This document shows, piece by piece, positions 8,123-17,381 of a stretch of DNA of 64,000 bases. The stretch covers positions 2,232,001 through 2,296,000 of the forward strand of contig OZ254079.1 of assembly GCA_965267475.1 (NCBI GenBank), read 5' to 3'. The notes under the pieces are model-generated. The model searched no databases and was not told the origin of the DNA. It saw only the letters and a program-made list of their open reading frames with translations. Numbering within the stretch: the first letter of the stretch is position 1; every line of letters starts with the position of its first letter. Both the position numbers and the translations under genes were made by a program. Source of the stretch: JBCBKU01 sp965267475. Its GTDB lineage: Bacteria > Pseudomonadota > Alphaproteobacteria > Rhodobacterales > Rhodobacteraceae.

Positions 8123-9339
8123 GTCTCCTGGTCGGTGGGGGCCCGCGCGGGCAGATCATCTAGGTGCCGCATAAGCACAAAACCGGCGAGTGCACAAATC
8201 ACTACGCCGATAGCAGCCGGAAGGGGTGTGCCGTCGAAAGCCAGCCCGATTGGAACGGCAATCAATACCGCGCCGACAGTCGCCAGCGATCCGATGACAG
8301 AAGCCGCAAGTCCCGCAAGATGCGCCAAAGGCTCCATCGCCAAGGCGTTCAGGTTCCCAATCGTCAATCCGGCGCATGAAAACAGTGCGACGGTCCAGAA
8401 AACGTAGACGCTGAAATAGATCGGGCTTCCCGAGCCCGCCAAAGCGAAACCCGCCATACCCATCGACAAAAGCGCAACGATTGCGAGCGTCCATGTGATG
8501 ACGCGGCGCATCCCGAGCGTCACGACGATCCGGGCGTTGAGAATACTGGCCCCGCCCGAGATGACCGCAATCCCGCCGAACCACAGGTGGAACCGGTCAG
8601 CTTCGCCGAAGGTCACGTCAAAAATGGGCTGTGTGACCGAAAGCGTCGTGAAGAGGATGCCGAAGACTAGCGTCTGCACGGCCACGGCAAGCACGACCCG
8701 CCGGATCGACATCATCTCGACGATCCCAGCCCAAAGGACGCTCGCGCGAAAAGGGCGGCGATGTTCTGGCGCAAGGGTTTCCCTTTGCCGAAGCGCCAAC
8801 CAGGTGACCGAGACGACCGAAAAAATTACGAAGGCCAGAAACACCGAACGCCAGCCAAAGGCCCAGATCAAGCCTGCCCCGAGGGTTGGGGCCATGGCGG
8901 GTACCAACGTGAAGACCAACATCACGAATGACATCAACTGCGCCATTTGTCGCCCGGCATAAAGGTCGCGAATGATGGCAAGCGCAGCGACGCGGGGGCC
9001 GGCCGCGCCGAGGCCCTGAAGCAAGCGGGCGACCAAGATCAGCTCAAGCGATGGGGCCACCGCTGCCATCAGGGCCGCGCCGATGTAAAGAACAGCGCCG
9101 CCAAAGATGACCCGGCGCCGCCCGAAGGTGTCGGACAAGGGACCGGTGAACATGGTGCCGATCCCCATACCCAGGACAAAACTGGTCAGGATCAATTGTG
9201 CCCTGTTCGGTGCGTCCGAGCTTACCTCATCAGCGATTTCGGGAAGGGCGGGCAGCATGGCATCGATCGAGAAGGCGATCGTCGCGAATAGCATCGCCAT
9301 CAGGGCGATGAATTCGCCCCGTGGCAGGCGATCAGGCAT
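8119..9339 (-). CDS. Multidrug efflux MFS transporter, Bcr/CflA family
   Basis: 406 residues with 12 predicted membrane segments. The N-terminus (FIALMAMLFATIAFSIDAMLPALPEIADEV) and the loop GMGIGTMFTGPLSDTFGRRRVI are typical of Bcr/CflA-type drug:H+ antiporters, as is the LQGLGAAGPRVAALAIIRDLY stretch of helix 4-5 with the motif C-like Gly/Pro pattern. Exports hydrophobic drugs or metabolites across the inner membrane. Overlaps both neighbours by a few bases in a four-gene operon with a DsbA-like oxidoreductase upstream. Confidence 0.92.
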   Translation of the reverse strand: MPDRLPRGEFIALMAMLFATIAFSIDAMLPALPEIADEVSSDAPNRAQLILTSFVLGMGIGTMFTGPLSDTFGRRRVIFGGAVLYIGAALMAAVAPSLELILVARLLQGLGAAGPRVAALAIIRDLYAGRQMAQLMSFVMLVFTLVPAMAPTLGAGLIWAFGWRSVFLAFVIFSVVSVTWLALRQRETLAPEHRRPFRASVLWAGIVEMMSIRRVVLAVAVQTLVFGILFTTLSVTQPIFDVTFGEADRFHLWFGGIAVISGGASILNARIVVTLGMRRVITWTLAIVALLSMGMAGFALAGSGSPIYFSVYVFWTVALFSCAGLTIGNLNALAMEPLAHLAGLAASVIGSLATVGAVLIAVPIGLAFDGTPLPAAIGVVICALAGFVLMRHLDDLPARAPTDQET

Positions 9340-9979
9340 TGGATTGGCTCATTGCCTCGGCCAGTTCGTCGATGACGCGGGTCCAGACGTCCTCGGGCTG
9401 GGCGCCCACAACGACATGCTGGTTCGCCACGACGAAGGTCGGCACGCCGGTCACGCCGCGTTGCCGCGCATGGGCGTCTCGCTTCTGAATATCCTCAGCG
9501 TCGGCGTCCGAGGCCAAAAGCCGTTCAGTCGCCGCCTTGTCCATCCCGTTAATGCCTGCGATCTCGATCAGAACGGCATTGTCGCCGATGTCCTGGCCTT
9601 TCTGAAAATATGCCTCGAACAATGAGTCCACGACCTGTCCCTGACGGGATTCCAGCCCGGCCCAATGGATCAGCCGATGGGCGTTCAACGTATTGGGCGT
9701 CCGTTTGATGGCCGCGAAATCGACATCCACGCCTGCGTCCTTGGCCGCATTCTCGATCTGGCCATAGACGCGGGTTGCGCCTTCGGGCCCGCCAAACTTA
9801 GCTTCAAGATAGTCGCGCCGTCCCATGCCTTCGGCAGGCATCTCGGGGTTCAACTGGAACGGATGCCATTCGATCAGAAAAGGGTGCTCTGGCTTATCGG
9901 CAAGCGCGCGATCCAGCTTGGTTTTTCCGATCAAGCACCAGGGGCAAATCGGGTCCGACAGTATGTCCAGCTTGATCAT
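9332..9979 (-). CDS. DsbA family oxidoreductase (FrnE-like, cytoplasmic)
   Basis: 215 residues. The N-terminus MIKLDILSDPICPWCLIGK holds the CPWC active site of the DsbA/FrnE/2-hydroxychromene isomerase superfamily, and the C-terminal GVTGVPTFVVANQHVVVGAQ contains the cis-Pro (VP) next to the active site. No signal peptide, so a cytoplasmic thiol oxidoreductase rather than periplasmic DsbA is likely; polyketide-type FrnE is the closest named family. The ATG at 9979 overlaps the stop of the upstream ligase (ATGA), which decides the start against longer readings. The stop overlaps the exporter start by 8 bases. Confidence 0.93.
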   Translation of the reverse strand: MIKLDILSDPICPWCLIGKTKLDRALADKPEHPFLIEWHPFQLNPEMPAEGMGRRDYLEAKFGGPEGATRVYGQIENAAKDAGVDVDFAAIKRTPNTLNAHRLIHWAGLESRQGQVVDSLFEAYFQKGQDIGDNAVLIEIAGINGMDKAATERLLASDADAEDIQKRDAHARQRGVTGVPTFVVANQHVVVGAQPEDVWTRVIDELAEAMSQSNA

Positions 9980-11478
9980 GTCCGGTTCCTTTCGCGCAGC
10001 ACGCGGCGGAGCAGTTTGCCATTGGCACCCCGGGGCAGCGTCTCGTGATGGATGAAGACCCGCGGGCACTTATAGTGCGCGAGCCTTTGTGACATATGCG
10101 CGGAAAGCGCCGCCGTGTCGAGGGGGGCAGGGGCCACGTAATGGGCGGCGATGACCGTGGTCGTGTCATTCAGGACGTGATCGACGGCGCCGGCTTCGAT
10201 GACATCTGGATGGTCAAGAAGGGCCGCTTCAATCTCGCCCGGTGCAACACGGAACCCACCTGCGGTCAGGATGTCGTCAGACCGCCCATGATACTGCATC
10301 GCGCCGTTTTCGTCCTTCGAAAGGATGTCTGCGGTCACGAACCAGTCCCCTGTCAGATGCGTGCCCGGCGGGTCCCCCAGATATCCGAGCATCAAGCCTG
10401 GGTCATCCTTGTGGATCGAAAGATGGCCGGGCGTTCCCGGATCGGCGGGGGAGCCGTTTTCGTTCAGGATCGCGATCCAGCGTCCAGGCTGCACGAAGCC
10501 CGTTGCTCCTTCCGGCGATGGCCTGCCCGGAGCGCCCGAGACGAAAGTCGAACATTCGCTCATGCCGTAAGCTTCATGGATCTGGGTACCGGTTGTGTCT
10601 TCCCAGGCGGTTCGGATCGGTCCGGGCAAGGCTTCGCCTGCGGACAAGGCATGACGCAAGTCAGGCATCGCCGGGAAGGGATCTGCACGAAGTGCCTTGC
10701 GGTAAAGACCCGGCGCACCCGCCAGGATCGTAGCGCCGTGTCTCGCTGCCAGATCGGGCAGATCATGGCCTTGGGTGCCATCGGCCGGAACCAGTGCAGA
10801 GGCGCCCATGGCCCATGGATCCAAAAGCCCTGTGCCAAGCGTATAGGTCCAGTTGAAGGCGCCCGCATGAAGCATGACGTCGTCCTGCCGCAGTCCGTAC
10901 CAACCTTGATACATGGATCGCCTTGCCCAGACAGCGCGGTGGGCATGGACCACAATCCTGGGGTTTCCGCCGGTGCCAGAGGTCGCGACATAGTATCCGG
11001 GACGGTTCGGGTCGCCCACTTCCGGAGCGATCGTTGAAGGTTTCGCGTGGCTTAACAGGTCTGCCACGTCGATGACCTGGTCTGCGGCCTCGGGCAAGGC
11101 GATGCCTAGCGCGGCAATGGTTGCCTTGGGCCTCGCGATCGCCGCCATCTTGGTGATTTCCGGCCCGGTCAATTGGGCTGAGGTCGGGAACGGCAGGCAT
11201 CCGGCCCAGATCGCACCCAGGAAGGCCAAGGGAAACTCAACCTGATTGCCCAATCGCAACAGGATCACATCGCCCGGGGCCAAACCGCGCGCCCGAAATC
11301 CGGCGCCAACCCTTTGGACGGCATCCGTCAGGCGCGCATAGGTCCAGGTGTCCGCACCGTCCGAAGACAGGATCGAAAGAGCAACTTTGTCCGGCTGTGC
11401 TCGTCCCTTGGCAAGAACGTAGTCAGCAAGGTTGAACGGGTTGGGTACGGGGCCAATTTCATCGGACGCATCGGTCAT
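9976..11478 (-). CDS. AMP-dependent acyl-CoA synthetase/ligase
   Basis: 500 residues of the ANL adenylate-forming superfamily, which activate a carboxylic acid with ATP and then load CoA. The P-loop-like A3 motif reads YVATSGTGGNPRIV; A5 is IHEAYGMSEC; A7/A8 appear as LTGDWFVTADILSKDENGAMQYHGRSDDILTAGGFRVAPGEIEAALL; and the A10 lysine is in RGANGKLLRR. The GTGG version and length fit aryl or short/medium acyl ligases such as benzoate-CoA ligase-like proteins, but the substrate is not determined. First gene of the four-gene operon running down to 7580. Confidence 0.88.
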   Translation of the reverse strand: MTDASDEIGPVPNPFNLADYVLAKGRAQPDKVALSILSSDGADTWTYARLTDAVQRVGAGFRARGLAPGDVILLRLGNQVEFPLAFLGAIWAGCLPFPTSAQLTGPEITKMAAIARPKATIAALGIALPEAADQVIDVADLLSHAKPSTIAPEVGDPNRPGYYVATSGTGGNPRIVVHAHRAVWARRSMYQGWYGLRQDDVMLHAGAFNWTYTLGTGLLDPWAMGASALVPADGTQGHDLPDLAARHGATILAGAPGLYRKALRADPFPAMPDLRHALSAGEALPGPIRTAWEDTTGTQIHEAYGMSECSTFVSGAPGRPSPEGATGFVQPGRWIAILNENGSPADPGTPGHLSIHKDDPGLMLGYLGDPPGTHLTGDWFVTADILSKDENGAMQYHGRSDDILTAGGFRVAPGEIEAALLDHPDVIEAGAVDHVLNDTTTVIAAHYVAPAPLDTAALSAHMSQRLAHYKCPRVFIHHETLPRGANGKLLRRVLRERNRT

Positions 11479-11527
11479 ACCCGTCGCTACCCCAATTCCG
11501 ATCGATGGATAAGAGCGGACGGAGCGT

Positions 11528-12430
11528 TTATCCCCGGGCCAAGGGATGGTGATCCAGAACCAATGATTTCAGTCGCGCATCAAGGACATGGGTGTAGATT
11601 TCGGTTGTGGCGACATCAGCATGGCCCAGCAGCATTTGGATTGCCCGCAAGTCGGCCCCATTGGCCAGAAGATGGGTTGCAAACGCATGGCGAAGGGTGT
11701 GTGGCGTCACCGACCCGGGATCGACCCCGGCAGCGACGGCCAAATCCTTGATCAGCAGATAGAAGGCGACGCGCGTAAAGTGCCCGGCCTTTCCGCCTGA
11801 CGGGAACAGAAACAGCGATCCCTTGGCGGATGGCATTGCATCGCGTTGATCCAGCCATGTGGCCAAGGCATCGCGGGCCGGGGGCGACAAAGGCACCAGA
11901 CGTTCCTTGCCCCCTTTGCCCCGGATCAACAGGACACGCGGATCGCCGCGGGTTGCTGCAACCGGCAATCCCACAAGCTCGCTGACCCGCATGCCCGTTG
12001 CGTAAAGAAGTTCCATCAGGCAGGTGTTTCGAGCGCGTTTTGCCTCGGCCCCCGTGGTCCGTGCCGCTTGAATAAGCGCTTCGACATCTGCTTCGCTCAG
12101 CGTTTTTGGCAGCGATTTCGGGCGCCCGGGACCTTTCAGCCGGATCGCTGGATCATCCAAGCGCCAACCTTCTTCCTGTGCGAAGCGAAAGAACTGCTTG
12201 ATCGCCGATAGACGCCGGGCGCGCGTCGTGGCCGAAAGTCCCCGCGCATCGCAATCGATCAGGTAAGCCTCGATATCCTGCTGGGTGGCCTCAAGGAATG
12301 GTTGGCGCTTTTGTGAAATCCAACGCGCTGCATCTCTAAGATCGCGCCCATAGGCCAGTTGCGTGTTGCGCGCGGCATCACGCTCTGCCGCCATGGCATC
12401 CAGAAACGCCGAGATCTGGGCGCCCGCCAT
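11528..12430 (-). CDS. xerD: Site-specific tyrosine recombinase XerD
   Basis: 300 residues, standard XerC/D length. SAM-like N-terminal DNA-binding domain (1-90), then the catalytic domain with all active residues: Arg148 (TGMRVSEL), Lys172 (GKGGKER), His244 and Arg247 (HTLRHAFATHLL), His270 (LLGHADVATT) and nucleophile Tyr279 (EIYTHV). With XerC it resolves chromosome dimers at dif near the septum. XerD rather than XerC is inferred from the conserved neighbourhood with aroK-aroB and the sequence pattern. Its ATG overlaps the stop of the upstream gene (TGATG). Confidence 0.93.
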   Translation of the reverse strand: MAGAQISAFLDAMAAERDAARNTQLAYGRDLRDAARWISQKRQPFLEATQQDIEAYLIDCDARGLSATTRARRLSAIKQFFRFAQEEGWRLDDPAIRLKGPGRPKSLPKTLSEADVEALIQAARTTGAEAKRARNTCLMELLYATGMRVSELVGLPVAATRGDPRVLLIRGKGGKERLVPLSPPARDALATWLDQRDAMPSAKGSLFLFPSGGKAGHFTRVAFYLLIKDLAVAAGVDPGSVTPHTLRHAFATHLLANGADLRAIQMLLGHADVATTEIYTHVLDARLKSLVLDHHPLARG

Positions 12431-13965
12431 CAGCCCCTCCGATCCAGAAGCAAAAGCTCCAACGCTGCCCGACGCGCCGTCGATTCAAGGCCGAGCGCGC
12501 GAAAGGTGACGATGGCGTCCTTTAACCTGTCATGGTCTCCGGCGGCGCCATCGGCAAAAAGCTCAATCGCCTTCAAAATCGCAAGCCCGACCTGGCCGTC
12601 GTTCAACATTCGAGCCAGGGCAGGGCTCGGCGCCTGTGCCGCGAACCCGTCGCGGATCGAGGCTTTCGCCCCGCTTGTTGCCGGTAGATCCCGCGCTCGT
12701 CCCAAGGCAACGGCGATCAGATCCGCCTCGTCAGGGGTTTTTGCCGTTCTTCCATCCGCCACCATTTCGTACGTGTCGGACAACAAACCGATCTGAAAGG
12801 CCAGCCCGGCAGCCGGTTCTTCCAGGTCAAGCCCGGCAAGCGCCGCCCCGTATTGTTGCGCAAACAGGCTGTCCAATCCGGCTGACTGCATCTGTTCCCA
12901 AAGCTCGGGAAGCAGAAGACCTGCATTGCGCGCATCGTCCGTTTCGATGGCGCGCTCCAAAGCCTGGATGTTTGTCGCACGGTCCCAAACGCCGCCTGAC
13001 GCAGATGGCCGATCTTCTGCATACAAAGCAAAAAGCGGTGCAGGACCCATGGCGCCCGCCCGTGCCAGACGCTCGCCGGATTGAAGCCGAACCTTCCAGC
13101 CGCGGCTTGGTGCCATGTCAGCATGTGCAAAGACGGTCGGCAAAGGGCCAGTTGGCAGCGGCTCGCCAATGGCTTCGAGCATTCGGAACTCAAGCGGCGT
13201 AGGCGTGCCTTGAATGGTCACACTTTGAACCGTTCCGTCCGGATCGAGGTCCAGAAACCGGATCAGCAACGCGCCGTCGTCTTCAGAGATCGTGCCCAGG
13301 GCAAGTCCGGCCTCAAGCGATAAGGCCGCCGCGGCCCAATCACCGCCCCTGGCCAGACAGAAAATCCGTGCGGCCAAATCCTCGGTCAGACCGGGGCGAA
13401 GTTTCAGCGCGGCGCAGGCCGCATCCTCGTTGCCGGTCAACAGAACCGCATCGAACCAGCGGTTGAATATCTCTGGCCGACCGGCACCGGATTGTTCAAG
13501 AAGTGCCGCGGACTCGTTCAAGGCACCCATGGCGAACAACCGGTCGATCCGGGCAAGAAACAAGCGGTCATCGGGATCACCGCCCTTGGGCAATTCGGCC
13601 TCTGCCAAGAGAACCGTGACGAACAGCCGCCGGAGGGCCGGCAGAAGTTCCTGCGGCACCGCCTGAATTGCGCTTCGAACCTCTTCTGCCGTGGCAGACG
13701 CCCAAAGCCGCTTCGGAAACCCGGTGACTTCGGGTGCCAGAAGCCCGACGGTGATGCCTTCGGGCGCCTCGAGCGGCGTAACCGAGATGGTACTTTCGCG
13801 GGTCTCGGGCTGAAGGGTCAAAACCGGTGACTGTGGCGCAACAGATATCGGCGCGGAAATCGAGTTCGATAGCCAATCGATGGCCGATAAAGGCTCTTCC
13901 GCGGCCAGGGGCGTGGCCGTGCAAGCAAATACGATCAACCCAAGAGCCTGCGGTTTAGGACCCAT
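12430..13965 (-). CDS. Conserved secreted protein of unknown function upstream of xerD
   Basis: 511 residues from the ATG at 13965 (MGPKPQALGLIVFACTATPLAAEEP), whose first 20 residues form a Sec signal peptide; longer readings add an implausible leader. The mature protein is almost wholly alpha-helical, Ala/Leu-rich, without a catalytic motif I can name; the repeated helical pairs resemble TPR/Sel1-type solenoids. I know homologues only as hypothetical proteins next to xerD in Rhodobacteraceae. A periplasmic scaffolding role is a guess. Sits between the 44-residue membrane protein and xerD in one operon with overlaps at both ends. Confidence 0.85.
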   Translation of the reverse strand: MGPKPQALGLIVFACTATPLAAEEPLSAIDWLSNSISAPISVAPQSPVLTLQPETRESTISVTPLEAPEGITVGLLAPEVTGFPKRLWASATAEEVRSAIQAVPQELLPALRRLFVTVLLAEAELPKGGDPDDRLFLARIDRLFAMGALNESAALLEQSGAGRPEIFNRWFDAVLLTGNEDAACAALKLRPGLTEDLAARIFCLARGGDWAAAALSLEAGLALGTISEDDGALLIRFLDLDPDGTVQSVTIQGTPTPLEFRMLEAIGEPLPTGPLPTVFAHADMAPSRGWKVRLQSGERLARAGAMGPAPLFALYAEDRPSASGGVWDRATNIQALERAIETDDARNAGLLLPELWEQMQSAGLDSLFAQQYGAALAGLDLEEPAAGLAFQIGLLSDTYEMVADGRTAKTPDEADLIAVALGRARDLPATSGAKASIRDGFAAQAPSPALARMLNDGQVGLAILKAIELFADGAAGDHDRLKDAIVTFRALGLESTARRAALELLLLDRRG

Positions 13966-14089
13966 CCAACTCAACCGGTGCACTGATATCTGTCTGATCG
14001 GGGCTGAGATCGCCCAAATAGGCATAGCCCACAAGCCCTAGGGCCCCAAGCACCAGCAGGATCAACAGAAACTTGACGATACGCCACAT
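13955..14089 (-). CDS. Small single-pass membrane protein (44 residues)
   Basis: A short gene easily missed: ATG at 14089, TAA at 13955-13957. The product begins MWRIVKFLLILLVLGALGLV, a membrane anchor at residues 5-22, and continues GYAYLGDLSPDQTDISAPVELDGS, a short polar tail probably in the periplasm. I remember near-identical small proteins (same YLGDLSP core) at this position in many roseobacters, which argues that it is real. It overlaps the start of the secreted-protein gene by 11 bases, as a coupled first cistron. Function unknown. Confidence 0.8.
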   Translation of the reverse strand: MWRIVKFLLILLVLGALGLVGYAYLGDLSPDQTDISAPVELDGS

Positions 14090-14236
14090 GACTGCCTCTT
14101 TATCTTTGCTCTGGCCCGGGGTGTTTCCCGAACCGACCGTCGTTCAAGCGCGGTCTTTGCAGCGTTTATATATGGTCTTTCGCTCGATATCACGTCATTC
14201 AAAGGGCTGGGGGAGATTTTTCGGGACAGTGACGCC

Positions 14237-14782
14237 TTGGCGTATCGGCTTAAAAAGACGATCGTGCTGGTCGGCATGATGGGGGCGGGGAAAACCGCGA
14301 TCGGGACCGAACTGGCACGGGTCCTGGATGTACCTTTCCTTGACAGCGATGCTGAGATCGTGGCTGCCGCCAATCAGAGCATTGCAGAGATTTTCGAAGA
14401 CTACGGCGAACACTTCTTTCGTGAGAAAGAGCACCAGGTGATTTCCCGGCTTCTGGATCAGGAAACAGGGATCTTATCGACCGGGGGCGGGGCCTATCTG
14501 GCCGATGAAAACCGCCAAATGATGTCTGAGAAGGGCGCGGCGGTTTGGCTGAAGGCTGATTTGCCGCTTCTGTGGGCCCGCGTGCGGCACAAGGACACGC
14601 GACCCCTGCTTCGAACCGGAGACCCCCTTGCTACATTGTCGCGGATCTTTGACGAGCGCCAACCGCACTATGCCAAGGCCGATCTGGTGGTCGAAGCCAA
14701 GCCGTCTTATTCCATTTCGGATATGACGGCGCGTGTGATCGATGCGCTTCTGACGCGGCCCGATCTGCTGGAAGAGGTTTGA
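14237..14782 (+). CDS. aroK: Shikimate kinase
   Basis: 181 residues. Phosphorylates shikimate with ATP in the chorismate pathway. Walker A GMMGAGKT at residues 13-20, the substrate-binding DSD (FLDSDAEI), FREKE, and the glycine-rich STGGGAYL are all present, as is the lid region DTRPLLRT. The only in-frame start I find is the TTG at 14237; its N-terminus aligns with the usual family start, so TTG initiation is likely. aroB follows after 1 base. Confidence 0.95.
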   Translation: MAYRLKKTIVLVGMMGAGKTAIGTELARVLDVPFLDSDAEIVAAANQSIAEIFEDYGEHFFREKEHQVISRLLDQETGILSTGGGAYLADENRQMMSEKGAAVWLKADLPLLWARVRHKDTRPLLRTGDPLATLSRIFDERQPHYAKADLVVEAKPSYSISDMTARVIDALLTRPDLLEEV

Positions 14783-14783
14783 G

Positions 14784-15893
14784 ATGGTGGACACCGTTCA
14801 CGTGCCCCTGGGCGACAGGGCTTACGACGTTCGGATCGGCTCGGGACTGCTGGCCAATGCAGGGGTTGAAATTGCGCCCCATCTGGCGCGGCCCCGCGTG
14901 GCGATTATTACAGAACTAACCGTGGCGGGCCACCATCAGGCGGCACTTGAGGCTGCGCTGGACAAAGAAGGGATCGGTCACGCCACACTGGCGCTTCCGT
15001 CAGGCGAAGCGACAAAGGGTTGGCCTCAGTTGGAGCGGGCGCTTGACTGGCTCCTCGATCAGAAGATCGAGCGGCGAGATGTGGTCATTGCGCTCGGCGG
15101 CGGCGTGATCGGGGATCTCGTGGGATTCGCGGCGGCAATCCTGCGGCGCGGTGTTCGTTTCGTGCAGATCCCGACATCGCTCTTGGCGCAGGTCGACAGT
15201 TCTGTGGGTGGCAAAACAGGCATCAATGCTGCTCAGGGCAAGAACCTGATCGGCTCATTCCATCAGCCCACACGCGTATTGGCCGATATAGACGTCCTGT
15301 CGACGCTGCCCGCGCGCGATTTTCTGGCGGGCTATGGCGAGGTCGTGAAATACGGACTTCTGGGGGATGCCGCATTTTTCGGTTGGCTTGAAATCAACGG
15401 CCGGGCCCTGGCCTCGGGCGACGCGGCACTGCGCGCCTATGCCGTCCGCCGCTCGGTCGAGATGAAGGCCGAGATCGTTGTCCGCGACGAGACCGAGCAG
15501 GGCGACCGTGCCCTTTTGAACCTTGGCCACACGTTCTGTCATGCGCTTGAGGCCGCTACCGGCTATTCGGACCGGTTGTTGCATGGGGAAGGGGTGGCGA
15601 TCGGCTGCGCCTTGGCCTTTCAATTGTCGGCGATGCTGGGTCTCTGCAGCCAGGAAGAGCCGTCTCGGGTCCGCGCCCATCTGAAAGCGATGGGGATGAA
15701 GACCGACTTGTCCGATATCCCGGGCGAGTTGCCCGGGCCTGAGGCGCTTCTTGATCTGATGGGACAGGACAAAAAGGTGATCGATGGGCGTTTGCGGTTC
15801 ATTCTCGCCCGCGGGATTGGGCATGCCTTCGTGGCCGAGGATGTGGATCCCGATACGGTTCGCTCGCTTCTTGCCGATGCTCTGACGACCTGA
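14784..15893 (+). CDS. aroB: 3-dehydroquinate synthase
   Basis: 369 residues. Converts DAHP to 3-dehydroquinate, second step of the shikimate pathway, with NAD+ and a divalent metal. Visible: the NAD-binding ALGGGVIGDLVGFAAA, the PTSLLAQVDSSVGGKTGIN active-site stretch, LIGSFHQP, a metal-binding Glu in GYGEVVKYGLL, and metal-binding histidines in LNLGHTFCHALE and LHGEGVAIG. Forms an aroKB operon. The convergent gap to ssb carries a double hairpin. Confidence 0.97.
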   Translation: MVDTVHVPLGDRAYDVRIGSGLLANAGVEIAPHLARPRVAIITELTVAGHHQAALEAALDKEGIGHATLALPSGEATKGWPQLERALDWLLDQKIERRDVVIALGGGVIGDLVGFAAAILRRGVRFVQIPTSLLAQVDSSVGGKTGINAAQGKNLIGSFHQPTRVLADIDVLSTLPARDFLAGYGEVVKYGLLGDAAFFGWLEINGRALASGDAALRAYAVRRSVEMKAEIVVRDETEQGDRALLNLGHTFCHALEAATGYSDRLLHGEGVAIGCALAFQLSAMLGLCSQEEPSRVRAHLKAMGMKTDLSDIPGELPGPEALLDLMGQDKKVIDGRLRFILARGIGHAFVAEDVDPDTVRSLLADALTT

Positions 15894-15918
15894 GCCCGCG
15901 ATCCCGCCAAGGCGCAAC

Positions 15919-15964
15919 CGATTTTCGACACGAAAATCGTTACGGAAAATGACTTCATTTTCCG
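15919..15964. repeat. Double palindrome, copy 1 (probable bidirectional terminator or REP-like element)
   Basis: Two adjacent perfect hairpins in the convergent gap between aroB and ssb: CGATTTTCG-aca-CGAAAATCG (15919-15939), then CGGAAAATGA-ct-TCATTTTCCG (15943-15964). A second element with the same layout and the same ATGACTTCAT core lies at 28017-28063 with different stem bases. See the finding on this pair. Confidence 0.8.
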
Positions 15965-16021
15965 GCCGCGCCGGATCGCGATGTGCGCCGGGTCACCCGG
16001 CTGGCTGGCGGAACCGATAAC

Positions 16022-16498
16022 CTAGAAAGGGATTTCGTCGTCCAGATCACCGCCCGCAGGGGCCGGGGCACCGTAATCGTCGGATCTTCCGCCACCGCTG
16101 GACGTGCCGCCGCCCACATAGCCGCCGCCACCTCCGTCTCCGCCGCCGCGGCCGTCAAGCATGACCATGGTCGACGTATAGGGGCGTAGGACCACCTCGG
16201 TCGAATACCGGTCCTGACCCGATTGGTCCTGCCATTTCCGAGTTTCCAACTGGCCTTCAAGATAGACCTTGGACCCCTTGCGCAGATATTGCTCGGCCGT
16301 TCGGGCCAGCGGTTCAGAGAAGATCGCCACCGAATGCCATTCGGTGCGCTCGCGCTGTTCGCCTGTATTGCGGTCCTTCCAGCGTTCCGACGTCGCCACC
16401 CGCAGGTTGCAGACCTTGCCACCGTTCTGGAAAGTCCGAACCTCGGGATCGCGCCCCAGATTGCCCACCAGAATGACCTTGTTGACGGACCCTGCCAT
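16022..16498 (-). CDS. ssb: Single-stranded DNA-binding protein
   Basis: 158 residues: an N-terminal OB fold (MAGSVNKVILVGNLGRDPEVR ... TEWHSVAIF ... GSKVYLEGQLETRKW), a Gly-rich flexible linker (about 118-148), and the acidic tip DDEIPF that docks partner proteins such as RecO, PriA and exonuclease I. Standard replication and repair SSB in the cytoplasm. Single gene, divergent from the lytic transglycosylase gene. Confidence 0.97.
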   Translation of the reverse strand: MAGSVNKVILVGNLGRDPEVRTFQNGGKVCNLRVATSERWKDRNTGEQRERTEWHSVAIFSEPLARTAEQYLRKGSKVYLEGQLETRKWQDQSGQDRYSTEVVLRPYTSTMVMLDGRGGGDGGGGGYVGGGTSSGGGRSDDYGAPAPAGGDLDDEIPF

Positions 16499-16653
16499 CG
16501 TGCTCTTCCCCCATATGATTCGTGGTCTTTGGCAGACCGTACACTCGGTTCAACGTGGTTAACAGAAGGTGAAGCCGGCAAAGCGGCCAAGGGTTTGGCC
16601 TCGCGCGAAAATCCCTATATACCGGTACAACGGGGTTGGAACGGGGCTGTTTG

Positions 16654-17244
16654 ATGGTGGGACAACGTATCGGTGTGACCGTTCTTTTGTGTGTCGGCAT
16701 GGCGCAAAGTGCCGCGGCCCAGGACGTTTCATCCAAGTCACGTGCGAAACTTTTCGAGCATCAGACCCGGGTTCTCGACAGCCGGGCCTCTGAACAATAC
16801 CGGTCCTCGATCCGGCTTCAGCCCGATCCCTATTACATCCCGGGTCTCGCCAACGGTCTCAATTTCGGAAAGTCCGATCCTGGGCCCTATCTTGCGATGG
16901 CGCAGGCCGCGGCGCGGCGTCATGCGGTGCCCGAGGATCTGTTTTTGCGGCTCGTCCAGCAGGAATCGGCATGGAACCCGCGCGCCCGCAGTCACAAGGG
17001 TGCCATCGGTCTGGCTCAACTCATGCCTGCGACGGCACGAAGCCTTCGGGTCGATCCTACCGATCCGAAAGAAAACTTGGAAGGGGGCGCTCGGTATCTG
17101 CGGGCGCAGTTTGACAAGTTTGGATCTTGGCGCCTGGCATTGGCTGCCTATAACGCCGGTCCCGGAGCTGTTGAGAAATTCAACGGCGTGCCGCCATACC
17201 GCGAAACCCAGAACTATGTGAAAATCATTTTGGGGCGGTCCTGA
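16654..17244 (+). CDS. Lytic transglycosylase domain-containing protein (SLT type)
   Basis: 196 residues with signal peptide MVGQRIGVTVLLCVGMAQSAAA. The catalytic domain is a goose-lysozyme/SLT fold: LFLRLVQQESAWNPRA holds the catalytic Glu, followed by SHKGAIGLAQLMPATARSL, NLEGGARYLRAQFDKFG and LALAAYNAGPGAVEKFNGVPPYRETQNYV, the classic ES, GLMQ-like and AYNAG blocks. It cleaves peptidoglycan glycan strands in the periplasm, making anhydromuramyl ends. I use the ATG at 16654 rather than a TTG six codons earlier because it starts the signal peptide directly. Confidence 0.93.
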   Translation: MVGQRIGVTVLLCVGMAQSAAAQDVSSKSRAKLFEHQTRVLDSRASEQYRSSIRLQPDPYYIPGLANGLNFGKSDPGPYLAMAQAAARRHAVPEDLFLRLVQQESAWNPRARSHKGAIGLAQLMPATARSLRVDPTDPKENLEGGARYLRAQFDKFGSWRLALAAYNAGPGAVEKFNGVPPYRETQNYVKIILGRS

Positions 17245-17381
17245 GGCGCCGACTGACGCATCGGAAGCAGCGTGATCGGATTGCGCGCCTTTGGCGCACT
17301 CCATTTTTCATATGCTACCTGCGCAATATGTCGGGACCAAAGATAGACCCGCAGTTTCCACACTGGTGTATTCCAAGCGTC

